This document shows positions 25,867 to 35,386 of a stretch of 64,000 bases of DNA, piece after piece. Made by a program: the position numbers and the translations under genes. Positions within the stretch are counted from its first letter, which is position 1. Every line of letters starts with the position of its first letter. The stretch covers positions 1-64,000 of the forward strand of contig NZ_NGLE02000001.1 in assembly GCF_002140715.2 (NCBI RefSeq), read 5' to 3'. The notes beneath the pieces are model-generated. The model made no database searches. It saw only the letters and a list, made by a program, of their open reading frames with translations, and was not told the DNA's origin. Origin of the DNA: Enterococcus sp. 4G2_DIV0659. Lineage in GTDB: Bacteria; Bacillota; Bacilli; Lactobacillales; Enterococcaceae.

Positions 25867-28179
25867 GTGAAAAAAGCAAAATACACATGGCAATTACGGG
25901 AAAAGACAGAATTGCCTAAAGAATTTTCAGAAATACTAACAAATGAATCGATTAATCCATTACTTGGTCAAATTTTATGGCATCGTGGCATTCAATCTAG
26001 AGAAGCTGTAGAAACATTTTTGCGTCCAACAGTTGATAATTTATACGATCCATTTTTAATGTATGATATGGACAAAGCTGTGGCAAGGATCCAAGAGGCC
26101 ATTGCTCAAGGTGAGAAGATTTTGGTATACGGTGACTATGATGCTGACGGCATTACTAGTACGACTGTTATGAAAGAAGCGATTGAACTCATTGGAGGCG
26201 AGGTGGAGTATTTCTTGCCAAATCGTTTTGTTCACGGATATGGTCCTAATGTGACTGTTTTCAAAGAGCAGATCGAAAATGGTGTTCAATTGATTGTAAC
26301 GGTAGATAATGGTGTTGCAGGTCATGAAGCGATTCAATACGCAACAGAACAAGGTATTGATGTAATCGTTACAGATCATCATGAATTACCACCAGAGCTG
26401 CCTAATGCGTTTGCTATTATTCATCCAAAACACCCAAAAGGGCAGTATCCATTTGGTGATCTGGCTGGAGTCGGCGTAGCATTTAAAGTTGCTACAGCAT
26501 TGTTAGGCGAACTCCCTGCCGAATTTTTAGATTTGGTGGCAATTGGTACCATTGCTGACTTAGTTTCACTTACAGATGAAAATCGAGTATTAGTAAAAAT
26601 GGGGTTAGAAATAATTCGGACAGGCGAACGAATTGGCTTAGATATGTTGCTTCACCTAGCTGAAGTAAAAAAAGAGGCAATTAGTGAAGAAAATATTGGC
26701 TTTTCAATTGGTCCACGTTTAAATGCTTTAGGGCGTTTAGGGGATGCATCACCTGGTGTTGAACTGATGACGACCTTTGATGAAGAAGAGGCTGAAAAGA
26801 TCGCAAAATACATCAATAATCAAAATGATGAACGAAAAGAGATTGTCGCTTCAATAACAAAAGAAGCCTTTGAACTCATTGATCCAACAGCCCAAATCCA
26901 CGTTATTGCTAAAAAAGGGTGGCACGAAGGGGTTCTAGGAATTGTTGCTGGAAGAATCATGCAAGATACTGGCAAGCCTACGATTGTGTTGACGATTGAT
27001 GAAAAGGAGGAATTTGCCAAAGGATCAGGTAGGAGTGTTGCAGCGCTGAACTTATTTGAAGCCTTAAGTGAAATTCGTGAAGAGTTTACCCATTTTGGTG
27101 GACATCATATGGCAGCGGGTATGACATTACCTGTTGAGAATCTTTCTAAAATGAACCAGCATCTTATTGATTACCTTGAAAAAAATCAAATTGATCTTTC
27201 ACAAGGGCAAGAATTACTTATCGATGAGTCCTTGAACGTCTCGGAAGCAACGCTCTCTTTTATTGATCAGTTGAAAATTTTGACTCCTTTTGGCACAGAT
27301 AATCCTGTTCCTAACTTCTTATTTGAAAATGTATCGATCGAGCAAAGTCGACAAATCGGGGCTGACAAAAGTCATCTTAAATTTGAGTTAAGTCAAGATG
27401 GCGCTAAATTAGATGCGATTGCTTTTCAAATGGGCAACCAAGCAGATGAGCTTGGGCAAGGAATGACTAGTGTTTCGGGACAATTATCCATAAATGAATG
27501 GAATGGAAACAAAAAACCACAATTAATGGTTAACGATTTTTCTGTAGAAGGGGTCCAATTATTTGATTTACGAGGTAAGAATGGCCGCCAAAGAGAAATT
27601 CCAATTCAAAATACGTTATGTGTTTATTTTCATGAAGAAAGTCATAAGCTAATTGAAGGACATCAGGATAATCAATTGCTATTTAAAGACTTAGATGAAG
27701 CAGTAGAGCTGATCAAAAACAAAGATATTCAACAATTAGTTTTTGTAGATTGTCCAGACGACGTACAAGTATTAAAACAAATTACTCAACGAGGTGGCAT
27801 CGAGCGAGTTTATTTAATGGTCAATTCACAAGAAGAAGCCTATTTAAATGGTGCAGGAACAAGAGAACAATTTGCTCAATTATATAAATTTGTCCAGCAA
27901 CAAGAACAAGTCGATGTTCGTTATAAGTTGAATGTTGTGGCTCAACATCTAAACATTCAAGAAAAATTATTAATTTTTATGATTCAGGTGTTTTTTGACC
28001 TAGGATTTGTTACAATAGACAACGGTGTTTTAAGAAAAGTGGAGAATCCTGAAAATCATCCGTTAACGGAAAGTAAGGTTTATCAAACTCGCTTAAAAAA
28101 AATCAAAATAGAAGAATTTTTGCTATACAGCGATCGTGAAACATTACAACAATGGCTGTGGAATGAGGAGGACGTATAA
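25867..28179 (+). CDS. recJ: Single-strand-specific exonuclease RecJ
   Basis: 5'-3' exonuclease of recombination and repair. DHH-family motifs: [13 protein letters not shown] (about 78-90), [14 protein letters not shown], and the DHHA1 motif [12 protein letters not shown] (about 415). 770 residues with a long extra C-terminal domain (from about 560), typical of Bacillus and Enterococcus RecJ. It starts with GTG, with AGGAG seven bases upstream. apt begins two bases after the stop codon, a conserved recJ-apt pair. Confidence 0.96.
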   Translation: MKKAKYTWQLREKTELPKEFSEILTNESINPLLGQILWHRGIQSREAVETFLRPTVDNLYDPFLMYDMDKAVARIQEAIAQGEKILVYGDYDADGITSTTVMKEAIELIGGEVEYFLPNRFVHGYGPNVTVFKEQIENGVQLIVTVDNGVAGHEAIQYATEQGIDVIVTDHHELPPELPNAFAIIHPKHPKGQYPFGDLAGVGVAFKVATALLGELPAEFLDLVAIGTIADLVSLTDENRVLVKMGLEIIRTGERIGLDMLLHLAEVKKEAISEENIGFSIGPRLNALGRLGDASPGVELMTTFDEEEAEKIAKYINNQNDERKEIVASITKEAFELIDPTAQIHVIAKKGWHEGVLGIVAGRIMQDTGKPTIVLTIDEKEEFAKGSGRSVAALNLFEALSEIREEFTHFGGHHMAAGMTLPVENLSKMNQHLIDYLEKNQIDLSQGQELLIDESLNVSEATLSFIDQLKILTPFGTDNPVPNFLFENVSIEQSRQIGADKSHLKFELSQDGAKLDAIAFQMGNQADELGQGMTSVSGQLSINEWNGNKKPQLMVNDFSVEGVQLFDLRGKNGRQREIPIQNTLCVYFHEESHKLIEGHQDNQLLFKDLDEAVELIKNKDIQQLVFVDCPDDVQVLKQITQRGGIERVYLMVNSQEEAYLNGAGTREQFAQLYKFVQQQEQVDVRYKLNVVAQHLNIQEKLLIFMIQVFFDLGFVTIDNGVLRKVENPENHPLTESKVYQTRLKKIKIEEFLLYSDRETLQQWLWNEEDV

Positions 28180-28181
28180 AA

Positions 28182-28694
28182 ATGGATTTAAAAGACTATA
28201 TTGCTAGTATTCCAGATTACCCAGAAAAAGGAATTATCTTTAGAGATATTTCACCATTGATGGCAAATGGTGATGCGTATCGTGAAGCAACAAAACAAAT
28301 CGTTGATTACGCAAAAGAAAAAAGAATTGATATGGTCGTAGGACCTGAAGCACGTGGTTTTATTGTTGGTTGTCCTGTTGCCTATGAATTAGGAGTTGGC
28401 TTTGCTCCTGTCCGTAAAAAAGGCAAGTTGCCACGTGAAACAATTGAAGTAACCTATGATTTAGAATATGGTACAGATACATTAACTTTACACAAAGACG
28501 CTATTCAGCCAGGTCAAAGAGTATTAATTTGCGACGACTTATTAGCAACTGGTGGTACGATTAAAGCGACAACAGAATTAGTAGAGTCATTGGGCGGAGT
28601 CGTTGTCGGTTGTGCATTTTTAATCGAGCTAATGGACTTACACGGACGCGATAAAATCGATGGATATGAAATTGTGACATTGATGGAATATTAA
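28182..28694 (+). CDS. apt: Adenine phosphoribosyltransferase
   Basis: Purine salvage: adenine plus PRPP gives AMP. 170 residues, the normal length. The PRPP-binding motif [14 protein letters not shown] (about 123-136), N-terminal [11 protein letters not shown] and the base-binding GPEARGF are present, with the hood segment [17 protein letters not shown] before ATG 28182 lies within the recJ end, so the two are translationally coupled. In Firmicutes apt next to recJ often precedes relA; here a two-way terminator follows instead. Confidence 0.97.
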   Translation: MDLKDYIASIPDYPEKGIIFRDISPLMANGDAYREATKQIVDYAKEKRIDMVVGPEARGFIVGCPVAYELGVGFAPVRKKGKLPRETIEVTYDLEYGTDTLTLHKDAIQPGQRVLICDDLLATGGTIKATTELVESLGGVVVGCAFLIELMDLHGRDKIDGYEIVTLMEY

Positions 28695-28696
28695 AA

Positions 28697-28740
28697 AAAA
28701 GTGTTTTCCTCTAGCTTGTAGGCTAAGGAAAGCACTTTTT
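28697..28740. terminator. Two-way terminator after apt
   Basis: AAAAGTGTTTTCCT (28697-28710) pairs with AGGAAAGCACTTTT (28726-28739) with A and T tracts on either side, so it serves apt and the facing small gene. Confidence 0.8.
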
Positions 28741-28756
28741 CTATTCTATATTCATT

Positions 28757-28957
28757 CTATGGGTATTTGCGATACACATATTGTTGATGTTCATTTTTCT
28801 TTCTGGAATGGGTGTACCTTTTTTCATCCCAAAGCATAAACCATATAATAAATAGAGGGCTAACAATAAGTAACGCCGATTGTAACCCTAATGTTCCTAA
28901 GAAGATACCAATAATCAATACAAAAAATAATAGACCACCACGACGAACTGCTTTCAT
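28757..28957 (-). CDS. 66-residue membrane protein with LexA-like operators
   Basis: Small protein not recognised as a named family. It has a basic start (MKAVRRGG), two hydrophobic segments (about 9-25 LLFFVLIIGIFLGTLGL and about 27-43 ALLIVSPLFIIWFMLW) and a strongly basic, polar tail. It is real: the minus-strand start ATG at 28957 has a strong GAGGTGATT site, and a near-ideal promoter (TTTACA, 17 bases, TATAAT) lies upstream. Two LexA-type boxes overlap that promoter, so it may be induced by DNA damage, like other tiny SOS membrane proteins that slow division or depolarise the membrane; that role is inference. The facing gene on one side is apt. Confidence 0.8.
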   Translation of the reverse strand: MKAVRRGGLLFFVLIIGIFLGTLGLQSALLIVSPLFIIWFMLWDEKRYTHSRKKNEHQQYVYRKYP

Positions 28958-28980
28958 TCTTAATCACCTCATAATTTTAT

Positions 28981-29030
28981 CGAACAAACGTTTGTATAGT
29001 TATTATACGAACTTTTGTTCTGTTTGTAAA
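28981..29030 (-). promoter_or_regulatory. Promoter with two LexA-like boxes
   Basis: Minus-strand -35 TTTACA (29030-29025), 17-base spacer, -10 TATAAT (29007-29002). Box 1, CGAACAAACGTTTG (28981-28994), matches the Firmicutes LexA pattern CGAACRNRYGTTYC except the last base and lies just after the transcription start. Box 2, CGAACTTTTGTTCT (29008-29021), is GAAC-4-GTTC and fills the spacer between -35 and -10. Confidence 0.7.
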
Positions 29031-29043
29031 GAGATAAATAGAA

Positions 29044-29085
29044 AAAAGCACTTCTTTTTCTGTTTAATCAAAAAGAAGTGCTTTT
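29044..29085 (-). terminator. Terminator of the hemolysin III family gene
   Basis: A perfect 15-base stem AAAAGCACTTCTTTT (29044-29058) with its complement (29071-29085). On the minus strand it follows the stop codon at 29107 and is rich in T. Confidence 0.75.
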
Positions 29086-29106
29086 ATATAAGGATTAAGA
29101 GCTTTT

Positions 29107-29760
29107 TTACGTATAAAATAAAATGGAGAAAAACATAAAGCCTGCGCCTAACATAACGAATAAATGCCAAACCACATGCATAAAGCGAACGTTTTTTAAA
29201 CTATAAAAAGCAGCTCCTAATGTATAGGAGACACCACCAGCGACTAAAAGTGCAATGCCAACAGGACCTAATGAATCATATAAAGGTTTCGCGGCGATTA
29301 TGCAAAGCCAGCCCATGATAATATAGATGATCGTGGACACATGTTTGACTGTTTCTTGTTTGTGCAGAGTCAATGACTTATAGACCACACCACTGATCGC
29401 CATCACCCAAATAAGGACAAATAACAACCAACCGAGCCAGCCGTGAATACTTAATAAGCAAAAAGGAGTGTAGCTTCCAGCAATCAACAAGAAAATAGAG
29501 CTATGATCAAAAACTTGGAAGACTTTTTTTGCCTTAGTAAAAATCAAGCTGTGGAACAATGTAGAAGAGAGGAACAAAAGAATCAGTGTCGTTCCATAAA
29601 TGGCGTATGAAACCACATGTACAGCAGAGCCAAGGCGTGCACCTTTTACCAATAAGATCACTAACCCTGCAATGCTTAGTCCAGCGCCAATCCCATGTGT
29701 AACTGCATTAAGAACTTCATTTAAAATCATATATTTTCTGGAGAATTTAACTTTTTCCAA
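29107..29760 (-). CDS. Hemolysin III / YqfA-family membrane protein
   Basis: 217 residues with seven hydrophobic segments, a PAQR-type membrane protein of the HlyIII family. Metal-site residues are present: the early VTHGIG, SSTLFHSL and HVVWHLFVMLG near the C-terminus. The bacterial role is not firmly known; hemolysis was shown only for a few members. Start choice: ATG at 29778 has no ribosome site, while an AAGGAAG inside that extension lies eight bases before the TTG at 29760, giving MEKVKFSRKYM as N-terminus. It is divergent from degV. Confidence 0.88.
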   Translation of the reverse strand: MEKVKFSRKYMILNEVLNAVTHGIGAGLSIAGLVILLVKGARLGSAVHVVSYAIYGTTLILLFLSSTLFHSLIFTKAKKVFQVFDHSSIFLLIAGSYTPFCLLSIHGWLGWLLFVLIWVMAISGVVYKSLTLHKQETVKHVSTIIYIIMGWLCIIAAKPLYDSLGPVGIALLVAGGVSYTLGAAFYSLKNVRFMHVVWHLFVMLGAGFMFFSILFYT

Positions 29761-29890
29761 GAAATCAACTTCCTTCATTTTAATTTGGTGAAAAATAATT
29801 CTTTGTCTGGTATACTATAAGCAGACATTTAAGCCTCACAAGTATTTTACCATGAATTGAGGTTGTTTTTAAAGAAAGAGTGATAAAATT

Positions 29891-30733
29891 ATGACAAATG
29901 TTAAAATTGTGACTGATTCTTCTTGTACTATGCGTAAAAGTGTACGTGACGAATTAGGTATTCAAATGATGCCGTTATCTGTGATGATTGATGGTGTTGT
30001 TTATGCTGATGACGATCATTTAGAAGGTGAGCATTTCATGGAATTGATGAGTACAGCAAATGCTTTACCTAAAACAAGTCAGCCACCGATTGGCGAGTTT
30101 GTTGAGCTATACGATCGTTTGGGTGCTGATGGAAGTGAGATTATTTCGATTCACATGACAAAAGGCTTAAGCGGAACAGTGGAAGCTGCTAGACAAGCAG
30201 GTAATCTTAGTTCAAGCAAAGTGACGGTGATTGATAGTGATTTTACTGACCAGGGCTTATCCTTTCAAGTAATCCAAGCAGCGAAACTTGCAAATAATGG
30301 AGCGAGCGTTGAAGAAATTTTAGCTGAGATTAATCATATCAAAGAAAACACAAAATTATTCATCGGTATTTCAACATTGGATAATCTAGTTAAAGGTGGT
30401 CGTATTAGCCGTACAACAGGATTGTTGTCGAATATTTTTAATATGAAAGTAGTCATGGATTTTGATCACACAGAACTAATACCAGTTGCTAAAGGTCGTG
30501 GTGTAAAAACTTTTAATAAGTGGTTTGAAGAACTCAAAAATGAATTAAGCAATTTATCTAATGTACGCCAAATTGGGATTTCTCATGCAGATGGACTAGA
30601 ACTGGCTAAAGGGTTTAAAGAAGGGCTTCAGGCACTATTTCCAGAGATGGACATACCTGTATTACATACAAACCCTGTAATTGCGACACATACAGGTAAA
30701 GGTGCGTTTGCAATCATGTATTATACAGACTGA
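29891..30733 (+). CDS. DegV-family fatty-acid-binding protein
   Basis: 280 residues, two-domain DegV fold. Family proteins bind a fatty acid and act as FakB-like partners of a fatty acid kinase that feeds host fatty acids into phospholipids. Key stretches: VTDSSCTM at the start, KTSQPPIGEF, MTKGLSGTVEAA, and the C-terminal HTNPVIATHTGKGAFAIMYY. The ATG at 29891 has only a weak AAAGAGTGA site. It is a single-gene unit with a striking hairpin after it. Confidence 0.9.
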   Translation: MTNVKIVTDSSCTMRKSVRDELGIQMMPLSVMIDGVVYADDDHLEGEHFMELMSTANALPKTSQPPIGEFVELYDRLGADGSEIISIHMTKGLSGTVEAARQAGNLSSSKVTVIDSDFTDQGLSFQVIQAAKLANNGASVEEILAEINHIKENTKLFIGISTLDNLVKGGRISRTTGLLSNIFNMKVVMDFDHTELIPVAKGRGVKTFNKWFEELKNELSNLSNVRQIGISHADGLELAKGFKEGLQALFPEMDIPVLHTNPVIATHTGKGAFAIMYYTD

Positions 30734-30743
30734 ATTTAAATCG

Positions 30744-30806
30744 AAATACGAGTGAAGGCTAGGAAAGAAGAGTTACTTCTTTCCTAGCCTTCACTCGTAT
30801 TTACTT
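30744..30806 (+). terminator. Very long hairpin after degV
   Basis: A perfect 27-base inverted repeat: arm 30744-30770, loop AGTTA (30771-30775), arm 30776-30802, followed by TTACTTTT. It is far longer than the other terminators in this window. It ends degV transcription and may be more. The rest of the gap to 31002 holds no gene that I can support. Confidence 0.75.
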
Positions 30807-31002
30807 TTCAACAACTCTACGCACTGCGTTATTTTTTGATATTATCTTTTAACATTTTAGCTACCCATAATAGATGCGAAAACACTATTATTCGATTTTG
30901 CACAAAAATTGATTCAGCATTGAAGAGTACAGATTTTAAATGGTTTGTTATAATAACTTATACTTAGTAAGTTGAATAGGTAGGGTTAGGAGAAGTTAAG
31001 CA

Positions 31003-34000
31003 ATGATAAAAAAAAGAACAATTTCTATTTATATACTGACATTTTTAGGTTTCGCAGTATATGTAAATACACTGTTTTCAACAGTTGTTGAAGCGGCAGA
31101 AGTTTGGTTACCGGAATCACCGTACTGGCTAGATTCTCTTACAAATGAAATACCGAAAGAGAATACGTTTACTCCAATGTGGACAAACGAAAGTAAAATT
31201 ATCGCTCATTCAGATGGAATATTTGTAGATAAAGAGGGGAAAGGGAAGGTCTATCCAATAGAGGGATACATTCCGTTTGCGACAAAAAAAGCGGAATGGC
31301 TAAAGGTATCTAATGTAGGGCAATTTAACAACTCCACTATAAATATGAAAATAACAATTAAAACAGCCAAACCAGCTCAAGATAGTTATGGACGTTACAT
31401 AGATGATCAACTTGTAAATACAGTAAACATAAAAAATACTCTTTCTACAGTTTTTGTTGATAAAAGTACTGGTTCGGCAACTCTCACTTATGAGTTTTTT
31501 GATAATCAAGATAACCCAATCAACGTCTCTGGATATTGGGTATTCAGAAACGTGATTATTGGTACTAGATATCAAATTGCTAAAAATTGGATAGAAAAAA
31601 TATATAGTATTAGTCGGTCATATGTTGAAGATAGTGTTCTTCGACCCATTGTTATTAAAGTTGAGGATAATAAAGAGCAGCTTCTGATGCGTGGTACTGA
31701 AAAAAGAGAATCTCTAATTGGCTCTCTCAATTCTCCTCAAAGTCAAGCAGTAATGATCTATAATAACAGAAATAAAATAGAGTTTATAATTAGCGACACA
31801 CCAGATAATCCATATGTTGATATAGGATATTCATTTACGAATAAAATTGTTCCAAAAATAGAGAATCAAGCACCAGTAGGTAAAGAACAAATCGTAAAGT
31901 CTGTTTCAAAAGATAGTACAATCAATCAGACATTTAGCCAGTATATGCCCTATCAATCGGTAAAAAATAGAACAGACGACATAAGCTGGGAAATAGAGGC
32001 TCCGACAGTTGACTCATTGACGTTTGGGGATTGGCAAGTAACCAATGAATCCGGAATAGACAGTGCTGCGTTGTTTTCTATCAAAACCGTGGATGGAAAA
32101 ACAACAATTAAACCCAAAGATAAATCACAAGAAGCTTTATATGCTCATTATTTCAATTTTAAAAGAAAAATTAATTTACCAAACGTTCCAATTGATCAAT
32201 CGTTATTAAAAGATCGAGAAGGTGGGAAATACCTTGATACTACAGGAACAGTTACAATGAACGCCAGTGGGCAACCTTCTTTAAAAACAACTTTTAAAAC
32301 TAGTATTAATTTTTTAACAACAGTGACCTATCGCTATTTAGATCAAGAAACAAATCAACCGATTCCTAATTTGCCAGACACAATAAAAACTGAAATACCA
32401 GGGTTACTTACCCATCCTTATCCTCTAAAAAAAGGAGGGATTATCCCTGAATATGCCCATGTATCTGTGACACCATCGAATAGTGCAGATCAGTTGATTC
32501 AGTATAGTCAAGAAGAAGTGACATTTTTTTATAAAAAATTCGAGATAAAATCAAAAAAGGCATCTGTTCCTTTAGGCACGGATACAACAACATTTTCTCA
32601 AACTAAATTAAAGAATTTAATTACATACGTGAAATTAGGAGCTAATGAACTGACTGGTTATGAACTTAGTACCGTAAAAGCAGCAGATACTTCAGTGATT
32701 ACAAATGATACAGTGACTTCAGCCATGACACTGAAGCTTACGACTGATCTAGAAGGGAAACAGTTAGAAACGCATTTTGATGTTTTAGTCGATGTGACTT
32801 TTGGCAACTCAATTGCGATAGGTGGAAGTGGCATAACGATAGGTGAATCCACATTAGCGTTGACTCTCCATGAAGATGGGAATCAGAACCCTTATGTCAC
32901 TGGAAGTTATGGAAATATTTCCGTAGATACAACTACGCCTTTGGATGCAAATAATCAAGAGGATGTCCCTTATTATCAAGTTACCTATTTAGATATGAGT
33001 AAGACGGCATCAGGTATTGATGGAGCAACCGAAATTTACAGTCAACCACAAGCGGCGAAAGATGTATTCCTCAATGCATTAAATCAATCTACTCCACTTG
33101 ACATGTTGGAGCGCTTCAAGCAAAAAACAGCTGATTCAAATGGGCAATTACCTGTAAATTATGATGATGTGATCGGTATCTACGTGACCCCAAATAATCA
33201 ACAAGCGCTTTATACGAACGATCAAGGCCCTTCAGTTCCTTTAAAAGGATTACCCAATCAAAGGACTGTTTTTTATAGAATCACTAAAGCAGGCTTTATT
33301 CCATTGTATTTAGACCATTTAGAGCGTAAAAATGTTAGTATCACAACAAAAGAAACAGATTCAAAAGAAAGCTATAGCGCCCATTACAAGCAAGCGGGAA
33401 TAGACCAATATTTCAATATTCCAGCAAATAATGATCATTACGCTAAAATGGTTGGAAATGGGTTTAAAATGTATCCCAAACTGAATTTAGCAGTGACCGA
33501 AGAAACCAAAGGTAAGGTGTATGTGGCAGAACAAATAGGTGAAACTAGTAATAAATACCTGAAATATCCTTATGAAATAAGCTTTACAGGATATGGCCCA
33601 GACTTCAATATTGAAAAGCCTCAAACGCTAGATTTTGGTACCCTAGGAATTAGAGGTTATCAACAAGAAATACAACAAACCAATCCGAAGTGGCAACTCA
33701 AGGTCTTGGATAATCGTCTGACTAAAACCTCTTGGGAAATCCAAGCACGGGTAACTCAGCCATTTCAAGCGAAGGACGGAGAACACACGAAAGAACTCAA
33801 AGGAGCGGTTATAAAATTAAAAAATAAAGAAAATACGATTCCTTTGAATCAAACAATGCAAAAAATTTATACAAACAATCGTCTTGAAATGAGCAATATT
33901 ATTCAATGGAAGGATCCGGATGGCTTTTATTTAAGTGTGCCACCAAGTGTCATGCAAAAAGACCTTTCCTACCAAACGAATGTAGAATTTTTATTAAGTG

Positions 34001-34011
34001 TGGGACCGTAG
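31003..34011 (+). CDS. Secreted surface protein with MucBP-like and WxL-like domains
   Basis: 1002 residues. A signal peptide spans about 1-32 (cleavage after VVEAA). There is a long N-terminal region without a clear family, then a MucBP-like repeat (about 445-510: VTYRYLDQETNQPIPNLP to EEVTFFYKK), a Ser/Thr-rich middle, and a C-terminal WxL-type cell-wall-binding domain: WQLKVLDNR (about 905-913) and a family-like ending YQTNVEFLLSVGP. No LPxTG sorting signal. WxL domains bind peptidoglycan non-covalently. The ending departs from the usual TLTWTL form. Unlike most WxL genes it is alone, without DUF916 or small-WxL partners. It may be an adhesin; the ligand is unknown. AGGAG precedes ATG 31003. 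Confidence 0.85.
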   Translation: MIKKRTISIYILTFLGFAVYVNTLFSTVVEAAEVWLPESPYWLDSLTNEIPKENTFTPMWTNESKIIAHSDGIFVDKEGKGKVYPIEGYIPFATKKAEWLKVSNVGQFNNSTINMKITIKTAKPAQDSYGRYIDDQLVNTVNIKNTLSTVFVDKSTGSATLTYEFFDNQDNPINVSGYWVFRNVIIGTRYQIAKNWIEKIYSISRSYVEDSVLRPIVIKVEDNKEQLLMRGTEKRESLIGSLNSPQSQAVMIYNNRNKIEFIISDTPDNPYVDIGYSFTNKIVPKIENQAPVGKEQIVKSVSKDSTINQTFSQYMPYQSVKNRTDDISWEIEAPTVDSLTFGDWQVTNESGIDSAALFSIKTVDGKTTIKPKDKSQEALYAHYFNFKRKINLPNVPIDQSLLKDREGGKYLDTTGTVTMNASGQPSLKTTFKTSINFLTTVTYRYLDQETNQPIPNLPDTIKTEIPGLLTHPYPLKKGGIIPEYAHVSVTPSNSADQLIQYSQEEVTFFYKKFEIKSKKASVPLGTDTTTFSQTKLKNLITYVKLGANELTGYELSTVKAADTSVITNDTVTSAMTLKLTTDLEGKQLETHFDVLVDVTFGNSIAIGGSGITIGESTLALTLHEDGNQNPYVTGSYGNISVDTTTPLDANNQEDVPYYQVTYLDMSKTASGIDGATEIYSQPQAAKDVFLNALNQSTPLDMLERFKQKTADSNGQLPVNYDDVIGIYVTPNNQQALYTNDQGPSVPLKGLPNQRTVFYRITKAGFIPLYLDHLERKNVSITTKETDSKESYSAHYKQAGIDQYFNIPANNDHYAKMVGNGFKMYPKLNLAVTEETKGKVYVAEQIGETSNKYLKYPYEISFTGYGPDFNIEKPQTLDFGTLGIRGYQQEIQQTNPKWQLKVLDNRLTKTSWEIQARVTQPFQAKDGEHTKELKGAVIKLKNKENTIPLNQTMQKIYTNNRLEMSNIIQWKDPDGFYLSVPPSVMQKDLSYQTNVEFLLSVGP

Positions 34012-34078
34012 TTTAAACGTGTTGAATTTTTTTGAAAGCTAGCGTTGTTGAACAAAGTAAAAAGCCTAGATAGCGCTT

Positions 34079-34341
34079 TGTAGTGACCAAAAAAAGTTAG
34101 ACTTTTTATAGAGTGGATTTTTCCACTCTATTTTTTATGCAGTTTTTTGATTGAATCGTCGAAACTCTACTGGACTTTTCCATAATACAATTCTTGCTTT
34201 AGGATGCTTTTGAAAAATACGGTTGCCCTTTAATGCTTGTATATAGGTCAGCCGATCCTTGATCAGAGTGGAAGGTGTGACGATAAGGTATAAAGGTAAA
34301 TTGTTTGGCGGATCAAACTTTTCATAAATTTTCGATTTTAT
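34079..34341 (-). mobile_element. Remnant of an IS3-type insertion sequence (one end)
   Basis: The 34012-34477 gap has no intact gene. TGTAGTGACCAAAAAAAGTT begins at 34079 and resembles the terminal repeat of IS150-group IS3 elements. An inner hairpin GAGTGGA/TCCACTC lies at about 34110-34127. On the minus strand a 68-codon open frame (34341 to 34135, no start codon, in-frame stop just upstream) ends in KSPVEFRRFNQKTA, recalling the SPVEYR end of IS3 transposase OrfB and sitting where orfB ends. Its first part (YEKFDPPNNLPLYLIVTP) does not look like OrfB, so the remnant may be a fusion or a different mobile gene. No second end was found. Confidence 0.5.
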
Positions 34342-34477
34342 TTAACAATCAACTGTACAAAAGCTTGTAAAATTGGGATAATGTTTAACAGATAAAGCAA
34401 CATTCAAATAAACAATCATTGAACTATGCTCGAATCACAGAAGATTATTCGTGAGTTAATGTAAAGGAAGGAATACA

Positions 34478-35386
34478 ATGAAATTATTTTTTCAAAGAAA
34501 CGGGTCAAGTTTTGTTCTTTTTTTTATGACTATTTTAAGTGTGTTTTTACTATTGATGGTCGCAATACCTAAAGAAAAACCACTATTAGGGTCAGGAACA
34601 ATTAAAAAAACTAGCAACAATAGTAAAGAAGTGATCCATTATACGGCGATTGGTGACTCCTTAACAGAAGGAATTGGCGATTTAACGAATAGTGGGGGCT
34701 TTGTTCCTTTAGTTGCAAAAGATTTACAAGAACACTATGATTTAAATGGCATTCAAACCGATAATTTTGGCAAAAACGGCGATCGCAGTGATCAAATTCT
34801 TAAACGAATCAAAAAAGATCCTACTATTCAAAAAGGACTTGCCTCAGCAGATATTATTTCTCTAACGGTTGGTGGGAATGACTTAATGAAAGTAATCAAA
34901 GGAGATATTTTTAAATTAACCAAAAGCTCGTTCAAGAAACCGTTAAAAAATTATCAAAATGAAGTAGAAAAATTGATTACACAGATTCGCAAACACAATC
35001 CCAACGCACCAATTTATGTTTTAGGTATTTACAATCCGTTTTATCTTTATTTTCCTGATATTACGGAGATGCAAGAAATAGTGACCGATTGGAACAACGG
35101 AACAGAAGAAATAGTCAAGAATGAAAAAAATGCCTATTTTATTCCCATTAACGATCTACTATACAAAGGTGTTGGAGATGAAGTGGGTATTGTAAGTAAT
35201 GGAGAATCTGGTGATACAGCTACCAGTGGATCTCAAGATATTAAAAATAACGCATTATACGAAGAGGATCGTTTTCATCCGAATAATCTAGGCTACCAAA
35301 TCATGGCAAGTGCTGTTCGTGATGAAATGGTAAAAAGTCAGGAAAAATGGCTACCAAAGAAAGTGAGTGATACCAATGGCAAATGA
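34478..35386 (+). CDS. GDSL/SGNH-family lipase or esterase, membrane-anchored
   Basis: 302 residues. One N-terminal hydrophobic segment (about 12-30) acts as an uncleaved anchor or signal, so the enzyme faces outward. SGNH blocks: TAIGDSLTEGIGD (I, catalytic Ser), Gly in DNFGKNGDRSD (II), VGGNDLM (III, Asn), and DRFHPNNLGYQIMA (V, Asp and His). This is the YpmR/EF-type lipase-acylhydrolase; the substrate is unknown. The ypmS-like gene overlaps its end and msrA and yozE follow, an order shared with Bacillus ypmR-ypmS-msrA-type clusters. ATG 34478 has AAGGAAGG. Confidence 0.9.
   Translation: MKLFFQRNGSSFVLFFMTILSVFLLLMVAIPKEKPLLGSGTIKKTSNNSKEVIHYTAIGDSLTEGIGDLTNSGGFVPLVAKDLQEHYDLNGIQTDNFGKNGDRSDQILKRIKKDPTIQKGLASADIISLTVGGNDLMKVIKGDIFKLTKSSFKKPLKNYQNEVEKLITQIRKHNPNAPIYVLGIYNPFYLYFPDITEMQEIVTDWNNGTEEIVKNEKNAYFIPINDLLYKGVGDEVGIVSNGESGDTATSGSQDIKNNALYEEDRFHPNNLGYQIMASAVRDEMVKSQEKWLPKKVSDTNGK

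Noticed and set aside
28812..29138. 108-codon plus-strand open frame over the small membrane gene
   Set aside because: Its Cys/Lys/Ile-rich sequence is unlike a protein family, it lacks a ribosome site, and it crosses a promoter, two operators and a terminator that belong to the minus strand.
34135..34341. Independent small gene on the minus strand
   Set aside because: The frame has no start codon or ribosome site and ends like a transposase tail; it is treated as part of a mobile element remnant.
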